A DNA stretch of 33,395 nt, from contig SFMP01000145.1 of assembly GCA_004554395.1 (NCBI GenBank), positions 1 through 33,395 on the forward strand. Direction: 5' to 3'. Made by a program: the position numbers and the translations under genes. The DNA is from Myxococcales bacterium (lineage in GTDB: Bacteria; Myxococcota_A; Bradymonadia; UBA4248). The number at the start of each line of letters is the position of its first letter. Within the stretch, counting starts at the first letter, position 1. The notes below the pieces were generated by a model, which saw only the letters and a list, made by a program, of their open reading frames with translations, did no database searches and was not told the origin of the DNA. Of the stretch, positions 8,062 to 15,811 are shown piece after piece.

Positions 8062-8775
8062 ATGACACACCACGTAACAAACAATTTCAAAAAAGTCGCC
8101 CTCGGACTCGTTGCATTATTTGCCCTTGCGTTCTTGCCTTCGTGCTGGTTCGACACCAATAACTGCTACACAGAAGCCTATATAGTTTGCGACAACGGCG
8201 TCGAATTCGTCCAAACCGAATACTGCACCCCATATCGCGATTTCTGGGGCAACTGGTACGAAGAATGCGTCTACAACGGCTACTATCAACAAAACTGCTG
8301 GACCGATTACCGTTGCGCCGACGCTCCCCAATGCTGGACCGACGCCGATTGCAAAGGCGCGAGAGCATGCGTCAACAACCGTTGCGAAACCTACAAGTTC
8401 CCACCAAACAATAACGGTGGCAACGGCAATAACGGCAATAACGGTGGCAACAATAACAACACCCAAACGTGCAGCACCGACAACGATTGCGGAACGAATG
8501 GCGTCTGTGTCGACTACGGTAACTACAAATCTTGCGCACAGTCGTGCCTCAACAATTCATACTGCTCCAACGGCTATGTCTGCGAATTCTTGTCAAACAA
8601 CCTCTCGCAGGGCGCCTGCCTCGATCGCAGTTATCCGTGCAATAAAGCCGCAGACTGCCCCAGTGGCATGGTATGCGCCGGTGGATCTTGCAAAGTTTCG
8701 TGCAATAGCAGTAATGACTGCACTGTCGGAAACGCGAGCTTCACTTGCGTCAGTGGCGGGTATTGCAATACGTAA
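8062..8775 (+). CDS. Cys-rich lipoprotein of unknown function
   Basis: The 237-residue product has a basic start, a hydrophobic core and the lipobox LPSC with Cys28 as lipid site. The mature part contains many Cys residues, first a Tyr/Cys-rich segment (YEECVYNGYYQQNC), then modules of the type CWTDADCKGARACVNNRC and CSTDNDCGTNGVC, split by a low-complexity Asn/Gly linker (about residues 113-133). D-x-D-C modules like these are typical of surface proteins in myxobacterial relatives and probably form disulfide-stabilised folds outside the inner membrane. GAGAGGAG lies upstream of the ATG at good distance. It has its own terminator. No enzymatic motif is seen. Confidence 0.85.
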   Translation: MTHHVTNNFKKVALGLVALFALAFLPSCWFDTNNCYTEAYIVCDNGVEFVQTEYCTPYRDFWGNWYEECVYNGYYQQNCWTDYRCADAPQCWTDADCKGARACVNNRCETYKFPPNNNGGNGNNGNNGGNNNNTQTCSTDNDCGTNGVCVDYGNYKSCAQSCLNNSYCSNGYVCEFLSNNLSQGACLDRSYPCNKAADCPSGMVCAGGSCKVSCNSSNDCTVGNASFTCVSGGYCNT

Positions 8776-8799
8776 TTGAGATTTGCGCATCTCTCCCCA

Positions 8800-8835
8800 A
8801 TCCCTCGCTCCTCGTCGGAGTGGGGGATTTTTTTT
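8800..8835 (+). terminator. Rho-independent terminator of the Cys-rich lipoprotein gene
   Basis: A 12-bp stem (8800-8811 with 8817-8828, two G-T wobbles on the plus strand) with a 5-nt loop is followed by eight T residues (8828-8835), 25 bp after the stop codon. Confidence 0.88.
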
Positions 8836-8995
8836 GCCCACCGCTCATGGGCATTGCGCGATTCGAGCCCGGGCGTTGCGGGCGCGGCGTTTGAGCGCAC
8901 TTGCGATTGCGCCCTTTAGGGCGCATTTCTATGCCCACCGATCGCGGGCGTTGCGCGATTCGAGCCCGGGCGTTGCGGGCGCGGCGTTTGAGCGC
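8836..8995. repeat. 63-bp direct repeat with internal hairpin
   Basis: A GC-rich 63-bp unit at 8836-8898 recurs at 8933-8995 with few changes; shared core includes GCGCGATTCGAGCCCGGGCG. Between them lies the hairpin TGCGCCC-TTTA-GGGCGCA (8908-8925). A further palindrome, TATTGGC-GAC-GCCAATA (9016-9032), follows. From about 9060 to 9180 the sequence switches abruptly to A-rich. No gene is seen in 8836-9195. Confidence 0.8.
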
Positions 8996-9195
8996 CCGCA
9001 GAGGGGGGCGCGGCGTATTGGCGACGCCAATAGACGCGTGGGGGGACGCTTCCCCCCTGCACCAAAAAAAGAAAAATTCAAAAAAATCAAAAAAACGAAG
9101 TAATCTAAAATAAGAAAGAATCTAAAAAATCGAAATAAAACAGAAAAAACAATTTGATTTTTTCGAATTTCGATCGACGCTTGCGATGCGAATAC

Positions 9196-9230
9196 CGCCT
9201 TTGCCTAAAGGCGAAAAAACGTGATATAAG
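9196..9230 (+). promoter_or_regulatory. Promoter with dyad over the -35, GAF-protein gene
   Basis: TTGCCT (9201-9206) and TATAAG (9225-9230) are 18 bp apart. The dyad CGCCTTT-GCCT-AAAGGCG (9196-9213) covers the whole -35 element, the usual position for a repressor site. The start codon is 70 bp downstream. Confidence 0.5.
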
Positions 9231-9300
9231 GCGGAGTCGTTTTACGTCGCGATTTCGGGCAGGCCGAATCGTGCCGCTTCGTTCTAAGAAGGATAAGATT

Positions 9301-11031
9301 ATGACCGAATCGAATTGCGAAAATCGCCGTTATCTCACGCCCTGGACCGATTCTATCGTCGAAATTTTGGGGGTGCACCTGCACCGATACCTCATGCCGC
9401 TGCTGATGGACCATCAGATTCCGAATGTGGCGGTGATGGTGGGGTTCGAAGCGAGCCGTATGCCGGCTGTCGTGTTGCGCGTCTCGGCATATGGTGCCGA
9501 GAAGATCGATACGGCAGCCGATTATGCGCAAATGACGGCCAAAGCGCGAAGTCGCGAAGATATCGCCGCGCCGATGCCGTGTGAAATGGCGCAAAAGTCC
9601 ATGACGGCGTTCCCCATCTTGTCGATTTCGGAGCCCGGGCGCGAGCACATTCACGCGTTTGTGCTCACCGAAAACGAAAAACTCTTCACCGCAGATATTT
9701 TGACCGTTGCGCTCAGAACACGAATTAACGAAGCCATTCGATCGTTCCGACACAATTCTCTTCGGATGATGTTCGATGAATGCGAAGGAGATTCGCCCCG
9801 CGAGTTCCTCGACAAAGTCCTCGAACTCATCCCCGTTTGGTGCGGCAGCGACCACTCGGCTTGCCTCATCTTGGCGTCGTCGCTCGAATCGATGGTCTTG
9901 AGCGGCGTCGGGCCCGCGCACTTCCAAATCGTCAACGAAAAACTCTATTGCGCCCCCGGTGACGAATCGAAATCTTACGACAATTTGTCGTCGCTCGAAT
10001 TCGTCGTGCGGCATGGCGAGTCGTCGGGGCTCATCGGGCACGCATTCGATGAGGTCAGGCGTACGAAGTCGGTTGGGCTCAACATATTTGTAGCCGATTC
10101 GGAAGACGAGTGGTTTTCGATGGGTGAAATTCAGAAAAGCGCCCATCGCGTCGCAACAAATTCGTTCCGACCGGTCGAAAAACTCACCGTTTTGTTGCCG
10201 CTTTTGTGCGCCAACGAAGTCGGTCAGCAAGAACTCTTGGGATTCTTGAGCATCAATTTCTTCGAAACGATGCCGCTGGCTTCGCTTACCTCGCGCGTGC
10301 TCGAAACGCTCGCCACGCGCCTGGGCACATATCTGCACCGTTCGTCTTTCTTCAGCTTGTCGGCGCAACAACTCTGGCTCCTCGAATGCGTCCGCGAAGA
10401 GCAAATCGCCACCGCTCGGTTGTTCAAAAAAGCCGGCGGCGCCTCGACCGACGACATCCTCGAAACATTCGTCAAAAACATCAACCAACTCATGGCACAA
10501 GCGACGCAAATTCCGTGCTTCGCCATCGGCTACCGACGCCAAAACGCCGACCAAAGCGACACCCTGCGCTTCACCGCCCCACACGGCTTCACGAACTTCA
10601 CCAAACTCGACATTCCCATCTACACCGACCATTTGTCGGGGTCGTCGCTTGCCGCGCTCGCCGTGCGCCTCAACCGCGCCATCACGCTCACCGGCGGCGA
10701 AACGAAATCCGGCCGCGTCGACTTCCAATCGACCATCTACGTCAACGAAGCCAGCGGCACCTTAGCCGACAGCCGCCTCACCGACATCGGCACGGGCTTC
10801 ACCAAACTCAGCGACTACTACCGCCCCACCGGCAACGGCAGCTACGCCGCTCTCTGCTACCCCATCCGCATGCAAGACGACGTCGTCGGCATCATCGCCG
10901 TCGAAGTCAACCGCGACACCAACTGGGTCTGGTGGACCGGCTTCGGCTCCTACCTCTTCTATCGCCTACTCGCCAACGAACTCGCCGCCGACTTCCGACT
11001 CCTCGGACTCAACTTCCACGAAAACGATTAG
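9301..11031 (+). CDS. Two-GAF-domain protein of unknown function
   Basis: The 576-residue soluble protein has no signal peptide. Two regions look like GAF domains, the sensory fold that binds small molecules or mediates dimerisation: roughly 165-360, ending in TVLLPLLCANEVGQQELLGF, and roughly 395-560, ending in ALCYPIRMQDDVVGIIAVEV, both with the typical final 'public' strands. No histidine kinase, GGDEF, HD-GYP or DNA-binding module is attached, which is unusual for GAF proteins. Start ATG 9301 has AAGAAGGA 8 nt upstream; the frame is open to 9154 but that part has no ribosome site and overlaps the predicted promoter. A strong terminator follows. The codon choice becomes markedly C-rich toward the 3' end. 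Function is unassigned; a sensor acting on a partner elsewhere is plausible. Confidence 0.8.
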   Translation: MTESNCENRRYLTPWTDSIVEILGVHLHRYLMPLLMDHQIPNVAVMVGFEASRMPAVVLRVSAYGAEKIDTAADYAQMTAKARSREDIAAPMPCEMAQKSMTAFPILSISEPGREHIHAFVLTENEKLFTADILTVALRTRINEAIRSFRHNSLRMMFDECEGDSPREFLDKVLELIPVWCGSDHSACLILASSLESMVLSGVGPAHFQIVNEKLYCAPGDESKSYDNLSSLEFVVRHGESSGLIGHAFDEVRRTKSVGLNIFVADSEDEWFSMGEIQKSAHRVATNSFRPVEKLTVLLPLLCANEVGQQELLGFLSINFFETMPLASLTSRVLETLATRLGTYLHRSSFFSLSAQQLWLLECVREEQIATARLFKKAGGASTDDILETFVKNINQLMAQATQIPCFAIGYRRQNADQSDTLRFTAPHGFTNFTKLDIPIYTDHLSGSSLAALAVRLNRAITLTGGETKSGRVDFQSTIYVNEASGTLADSRLTDIGTGFTKLSDYYRPTGNGSYAALCYPIRMQDDVVGIIAVEVNRDTNWVWWTGFGSYLFYRLLANELAADFRLLGLNFHEND

Positions 11032-11041
11032 ACACAGCCCT

Positions 11042-11079
11042 AAACGCCTCGTTTTATATGCATAGTTCGAGGCGTTTTT
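11042..11079 (+). terminator. Rho-independent terminator of the GAF-protein gene
   Basis: Arms AAACGCCTCG (11042-11051) and CGAGGCGTTT (11068-11077) form a perfect 10-bp stem with a 16-nt loop, followed by a T run (11075-11079). Confidence 0.88.
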
Positions 11080-11154
11080 GTGTATTTTATTCGCTTTTTT
11101 ATCCTCTCTATCTCGTTTTCATTCACATTGCTTTTTTAGAGCATCTCTTTTGGC

Positions 11155-11256
11155 GCCCTATTGCCCAAAGGGCAATACGGGCTTTGGCTACGCCTATTTC
11201 GCTGCGCTCAATACGGCTTCGCAGCAGTGCTATTGGCTGTTGCCAATACGCACTGC
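11155..11256 (+). repeat. Palindrome family A, three copies
   Basis: Copies at 11155-11182, 11192-11217 and 11224-11256. Each reads arm-TAT...ATA-C-arm: GCCC...GGGC around TTGCCC/GGGCAA; GCC...GGC; and GCAGTGC...GCACTGC around TTGGC/GCCAA. The C right after ATA has no partner in any copy. Spacing is 37 and 32 bp. The array fills the gap before the Yip1-like gene. Confidence 0.8.
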
Positions 11257-11327
11257 AGGCGCGCTGGCGCGCATTTCAGCCATTTCTATTGCTCAGCTAA
11301 AGTCCCCTTTCCTCCCGATAAACCGAC

Positions 11328-12143
11328 ATGGCGACAGAACCCGAAAATCCAACCGAACCCGATAATCCAACAGAACCCGAAAATCCAACAGAACCCGAAA
11401 ATCCAACCGAACCCGATAATCCAACCGAAAAAGCGTCGGTAGAATCGACGGCTGGCGAATCGCCAAAACAAGACTACGAAGTCTCGGTCGTGCACTATGC
11501 CCAATACGACGATGCGGCACCGGGCTATGCGCCCGAGGTCGTTGCCAGCATTCAATACGCTTCGCGCAATCCTCTATCGCGGTTTTTTATCGATTTTGCG
11601 ACCGTTTTGGTGCACCCGTCGAAGTTCTGGAAGGGGCAAGATGCGCACCCGGCGACGCTTTTGCACGTCCACGTGCCGCATTTGGCGATCCTCGTCTTGT
11701 TGCGCTTAACGGCGAGTTTCTTGGGTGGAGCGTTTCGCCCACAATATGCGCCGTCGGTGCTCATCGTGCAAACCGTCGTTCAGGGGCTTCTCATCTTCGT
11801 GCTCGTTTGGGGCATGTCGTTGGTCGTTGCGACGGCGACGGCAATCACGGGGGCTGGGTTTCACTTCGATCGCGCGTTGCGATTCGTCGCCTATAGCATT
11901 ACGCCGATCTTATTCGTCGGGATCGTCGGCGCCATTCCCGTGCCATATATCGCGCAGATTTGCGATCTGTTGGCCATGCCTTGGGCTTTCGTGGCGATGG
12001 GAACGGCCATATTGCCCTATTTGCACATCAAAGAATCGCGCGCGCCCGTGATCTCGGCCCTATTCTGCGGCATACTCTTGTGTTTGTGGGGGGCGCTTCC
12101 CATGCTCATTCCCTATCTGCTCAGTCTCAAATTGTTCTCATGA
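11328..12143 (+). CDS. Yip1-like integral membrane protein
   Basis: The 271-residue protein starts with five copies of TEP[ED]NP (residues 3-33), then a hydrophilic stretch, then about five membrane helices from roughly residue 118 (AILVLLRLTASFL, IVQTVVQGLLIFVLVWG, ITPILFVGIVGAIP, WAFVAMGTAILP, ALFCGILLCLWGALP). The layout and conserved spacing fit the Yip1/DUF1282 membrane family, whose bacterial function is unknown. The stop overlaps the mfd start as ATGA, so the two are translated together. No strong ribosome site precedes ATG 11328. The family call rests on topology and general pattern, not on a diagnostic motif. Confidence 0.7.
   Translation: MATEPENPTEPDNPTEPENPTEPENPTEPDNPTEKASVESTAGESPKQDYEVSVVHYAQYDDAAPGYAPEVVASIQYASRNPLSRFFIDFATVLVHPSKFWKGQDAHPATLLHVHVPHLAILVLLRLTASFLGGAFRPQYAPSVLIVQTVVQGLLIFVLVWGMSLVVATATAITGAGFHFDRALRFVAYSITPILFVGIVGAIPVPYIAQICDLLAMPWAFVAMGTAILPYLHIKESRAPVISALFCGILLCLWGALPMLIPYLLSLKLFS
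11340..11429 (+). repeat. 18-bp in-frame repeat in the Yip1-like gene
   Basis: Five consecutive units of GAACCCGA[AT]AATCCAAC[AC] encode EPENPT or EPDNPT. The variation is limited to two positions, which suggests recent slippage. Confidence 0.88.
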
Positions 12144-15100
12144 TTCAACTTCGCGAAAAAGAAAGACTCCAAAAACTCCACCTCTTCGATACGAAGGCGT
12201 TTTTTAGCGCACTCAACGACGACACGACGCTTTCGGTGCGCGGGCTCAATCCATCGACGACGGCTCTGCTCATCGCCCAACTCGAACGATATCAGAAACG
12301 CCCCGTCGTCGTCGTCGCCGCCAATGCCCAAGTCGTCGAGCAAACGGCGCAAAATGCCGCTTTTTTCGTCGATCGCGCCGCCCAAAAATCGACGATCATG
12401 CCCGATATCCAAGCCGGCATTTATAGCGGCATTGCGCAAAATCGACGCCAAACCGCACAACGAATCCGATCGCTCTACGAGATTTGCGACCAGAATCCCC
12501 GCATCATCTATACGTCTATCGCAAGCCTCGCCAGGCGATGTATGCCGGCTAGCGTTCTCAAATCGAATGCCGTCTTGCTACGATGCCACGATTGCCTCGA
12601 TATCGCCGATCTCGAGACGCGATTCTTGCGGACCGGATACGTCAAAGCCCCCGAAGTCGATACGCCGGGCACTTTTGCCATTCACGGGGGCGTCGTCGAT
12701 TTCTGGTCGCCCGCCCATTCCCATGCCATCCGCGTCGAATGCTTCGGCGACGAAATCGACGCCATCCGCGAATTCGATGCCGAAACGCAAAAATCTCGGC
12801 GAGATCGCGCCGATGCCGTCGTCATACCGGCGGCAGAAATCCTCTTCGACGACGAAAGCGTACAAAACGCCATCGAACACCTCGGCGCTTGGGCCGATCA
12901 ACTCGATATGCCCTCGAAAATCCTCAAAAAGGCTAGCGATGCCGTCAATGAGCGCATTTTGTATTGGGGCATTCAAGCGATTATGCCCGCGTTCTACGAA
13001 AAAACAGAAACGCTCTTCGACTACATCCCCAAAGACGCCATATTCGTTTGGCTCGAACCCGATTTGTGCCTCGATACGTATAAAAATGCTCGCGCACAAC
13101 TCGAGGCACAATACAAACATGCACTCGACGATGCGCGACTCGTCGCGCCACCCGACGATCACTGGGTTTCGAAAGAATTTATCGTCGATCGCATAAAATC
13201 GCATAAAATCGTCTATTCTGGCCTTAGTTTCGAATTAAATTCCGACACAGCCCAAACATTCGATTACGATTCGATCGATAACGGCGATATCGTCGCTCAG
13301 CGCAAGCAAATGTCGACGCAACGCGGCGAAGATTTTATGAAGTATTTTGCCGAATGCTTGAGCACGTGGATGAACATCTATGGCGAAGTTGCCATTATTG
13401 CGCGTCATCAAGGCGCTGCCGAACGCATCCGTTCGCTGCTTCGTCCGCTCTCGGTTCCCATTCAAATTTCGACGCGTCCATTTGATATCGATACAAAACG
13501 CGAGTCGCCTTGCGACAGTTTGACGATATACATTGGCGATTTGCGCCAAGGGGCTCGGATTCCATCGCTACACGCCGCCATCATCACCGATTCCGATCTC
13601 TTCGGTATAAAGACGGCGCAAAAGCCGAAAAAGAAGACCGAGAATCACGCCCTCGCCTCGTTCAAAGATCTCAAGGTCGGCGATTACGTCGTGCACGAAG
13701 ACCACGGCATTGGGCAATATCAAGGGCTCGTCACGCTCGAAGTCGGGGGCATTGTCGGCGATTTTCTCTTCATCACATACGCAGAATCGGGAAAGCTCTA
13801 TATCCCCGTTCAACGCATCAAAAGCGTGCAGAAATATGCCGGTGCCGATCGCCCGCAAAAGCTCGATAAACTCGGCGGTGGCGCTTGGGAACGAACAAAA
13901 GAAAAAGTCCGTCAAAACGTCAAAAAACTCGCCATCGACCTCATCGATCTCTATGCGAAGCGCATGAGCCGCGCGGGGTTTGCTTTCTCCGAACGCGATC
14001 CATTTTTTACGGCTTTCGAGGCGTGTTTCCCCTACGAAGAAACCCCCGATCAAGCGAAAGCCATCGAAGCCGTGCTCGACGACATGCACGCGCCGCGCCC
14101 CATGGAACGACTCATTTGCGGCGACGTCGGATTCGGAAAAACTGAAGTCGCCATGCGAGCCGCCATGCGAGCCGTGCTCGATGGGAAACAAGTCGCCGTA
14201 CTCGTTCCGACGACTATCTTGGCCGAACAACATTACGAAAACTTCCTCAAGCGATTCGACGGCCACCCCGTCACCATCGAATCGCTCAACCGATTCCGAA
14301 AGCCAAAAGAAATCAAGCAAATACTCGCCGATCTCGAAATCGGGAAAACCGACATCCTCATCGGTACGCATCGCATTCTGTCGAAAGACGTCGTTTTCAA
14401 AAACTTGGGGCTTCTCATCGTCGACGAAGAACACCGATTTGGCGTCGCCCATAAAGAAAAGATCAAAGCCCTCGCCGAGGGCATCGACTGCCTCACGATG
14501 ACCGCAACCCCCATTCCGCGCACGTTCCAAATGTGCCTCGGCGGAATCAAAGACATTTCGGTTATCGAAACGCCCCCCAACGACCGATTGGCGATCCATA
14601 CGCAAGTCGCCAAGATTTCCGACGCCATCATCGCGCAAGCTATCGAACAAGAACTCGCTCGCGGCGGGCAAATCTATTTTCTGCACAACCGCGTCGAAGA
14701 GCTCCAAGAATACCTCGATCGCATTATGCGACTCGTGCCGCGCGTGCGCGTCGCCGTTGCCCATGGTCAGATGGACGAAAAATCGCTCGAAAAGGCGATG
14801 TTTAGCTTCATCCATCACGAAGTCGATCTGCTTCTATGCACGACGATTATCGAATCGGGTATCGATATTCCCTCGGCAAACTGCCTCATCGTCGCCCATG
14901 CCGAGCGATTCGGGCTCGCACAGCTCTACCAAATTCGCGGCAGAGTCGGGCGTTCCTCGGAACGCGCCTATTGCTATCTGCTCACCGGAGAAGCCGAAAT
15001 CTCCGACGTCGCCCGCGAGCGACTCGCCGCCATCGAACGCCTCACCGAACTCGGTTCTGGGCTCGAAATCGCATATCTCGACCTCGAAATGCGCGGATGC

Positions 15101-15670
15101 GGAAACATGCTCGGCGCAGAACAATCGGGCAATATCGCCTCGGTCGGGCTCGATATGTATGCCGAACTCATGCAAGAAGCCGTCGACGCCATACAAGGCA
15201 CCGCTACGCCCATGCTCCCCGAGGCCGAAGTCAATCTCCCCGTCTCGGCAAACCTACCCGAATCCTATATCGACGACGTACAAATGCGATTGCTCTTCTA
15301 CAAACGGCTCGCCAATGCCGAAACGACCGAGCAAATCTACGACATCTTCGGCGAAATCATCGATCGATACGGCCCGCCGCCGCAAGAAGCCTTCAATCTC
15401 AAAGATATCTTCGAGCTCAAAATTATGCTCGCTCAACTCGGCGTCAAATCGATGGATGCCAATTACACTTCGATCATCATTGATCCGGGCGAAAACTCCA
15501 AACTCGATCCGGCAAAACTCGTCGCACTCATTGCCAGCCACCCAAAACAATACGCCATCCGAAGCGATCAAAAGATCATCCGATACTTGTCGAAAGCCGA
15601 ATCCGAGGCACTCCCCGAAACCGCCGCCTTCTACCTCGATGAACTCAGGGGTTGCACCGTCGCTGGATAG
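12140..15670 (+). CDS. mfd: Transcription-repair coupling factor
   Basis: Mfd releases RNA polymerase stalled at DNA damage and recruits the UvrA excision machinery. The 1176-residue length is normal for the family. In order: an N-terminal UvrB-like region (to about 350), the RNA-polymerase-interacting CarD-like segment VGDYVVHEDHGIGQYQG (about 512-528), helicase motif I GDVGFGKTE (about 660), Walker B DEEH (about 762), TATPIPRT, the late motifs SGIDIPSAN and QIRGRVGRS, and the C-terminal domain. ATG 12140 overlaps the preceding stop (ATGA) and begins MIQLREKERLQ; the longer open frame from 11960 lies inside the upstream gene in another frame and is rejected. The last codons (CACCGTCGCTGGATAG) are echoed downstream in the repeat at 15677-15801. 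Confidence 0.96.
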   Translation: MIQLREKERLQKLHLFDTKAFFSALNDDTTLSVRGLNPSTTALLIAQLERYQKRPVVVVAANAQVVEQTAQNAAFFVDRAAQKSTIMPDIQAGIYSGIAQNRRQTAQRIRSLYEICDQNPRIIYTSIASLARRCMPASVLKSNAVLLRCHDCLDIADLETRFLRTGYVKAPEVDTPGTFAIHGGVVDFWSPAHSHAIRVECFGDEIDAIREFDAETQKSRRDRADAVVIPAAEILFDDESVQNAIEHLGAWADQLDMPSKILKKASDAVNERILYWGIQAIMPAFYEKTETLFDYIPKDAIFVWLEPDLCLDTYKNARAQLEAQYKHALDDARLVAPPDDHWVSKEFIVDRIKSHKIVYSGLSFELNSDTAQTFDYDSIDNGDIVAQRKQMSTQRGEDFMKYFAECLSTWMNIYGEVAIIARHQGAAERIRSLLRPLSVPIQISTRPFDIDTKRESPCDSLTIYIGDLRQGARIPSLHAAIITDSDLFGIKTAQKPKKKTENHALASFKDLKVGDYVVHEDHGIGQYQGLVTLEVGGIVGDFLFITYAESGKLYIPVQRIKSVQKYAGADRPQKLDKLGGGAWERTKEKVRQNVKKLAIDLIDLYAKRMSRAGFAFSERDPFFTAFEACFPYEETPDQAKAIEAVLDDMHAPRPMERLICGDVGFGKTEVAMRAAMRAVLDGKQVAVLVPTTILAEQHYENFLKRFDGHPVTIESLNRFRKPKEIKQILADLEIGKTDILIGTHRILSKDVVFKNLGLLIVDEEHRFGVAHKEKIKALAEGIDCLTMTATPIPRTFQMCLGGIKDISVIETPPNDRLAIHTQVAKISDAIIAQAIEQELARGGQIYFLHNRVEELQEYLDRIMRLVPRVRVAVAHGQMDEKSLEKAMFSFIHHEVDLLLCTTIIESGIDIPSANCLIVAHAERFGLAQLYQIRGRVGRSSERAYCYLLTGEAEISDVARERLAAIERLTELGSGLEIAYLDLEMRGCGNMLGAEQSGNIASVGLDMYAELMQEAVDAIQGTATPMLPEAEVNLPVSANLPESYIDDVQMRLLFYKRLANAETTEQIYDIFGEIIDRYGPPPQEAFNLKDIFELKIMLAQLGVKSMDANYTSIIIDPGENSKLDPAKLVALIASHPKQYAIRSDQKIIRYLSKAESEALPETAAFYLDELRGCTVAG

Positions 15671-15676
15671 ATTAAA

Positions 15677-15801
15677 CGTTCCCGCGTTGCGGGAACGAAA
15701 AGCCAGCACCGTCGCCGGCTAAGTGACGCGTTCCCGCAACGCGGGAACGAAAAGCCAGCACCGTCGCCGGCTAAGTGACGCGTTCCCGCGTTGCGGGAAC
15801 G
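15677..15801. repeat. Three 52-bp spaced palindromes after mfd
   Basis: The 21-bp dyad CGTTCCCGC-NNN-GCGGGAACG occurs at 15677-15697, 15729-15749 and 15781-15801. The loop is GTT, AAC, GTT, so the middle dyad is inverted while the 31-bp linker (with GCACCGTCGCCGGCTAAG) keeps its orientation. The linker resembles the final codons of mfd. There is no T run. The array separates the convergent mfd and the secreted-protein gene. Confidence 0.9.
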
Positions 15802-15811
15802 CTCCCCATTT

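Noticed and set aside
9205..10728. Minus-strand open frame of 507 codons
   Set aside because: Antisense of the GAF gene; composition (Arg/Glu/Phe/Val rich) is that of a shadow and it ends inside the opposite promoter region.
13568..14818. Minus-strand open frame of 416 codons
   Set aside because: Opposite the mfd helicase motifs and without any motif of its own.
14757..15722. Plus-strand open frame overlapping the mfd end
   Set aside because: Alternate frame of mfd, Ser/Pro/Lys-rich; the shared ending TVAG comes from the repeat that copies the mfd end.
15677..15801. Bidirectional Rho-independent terminators
   Set aside because: Stems are excellent but neither strand has a T run after them.
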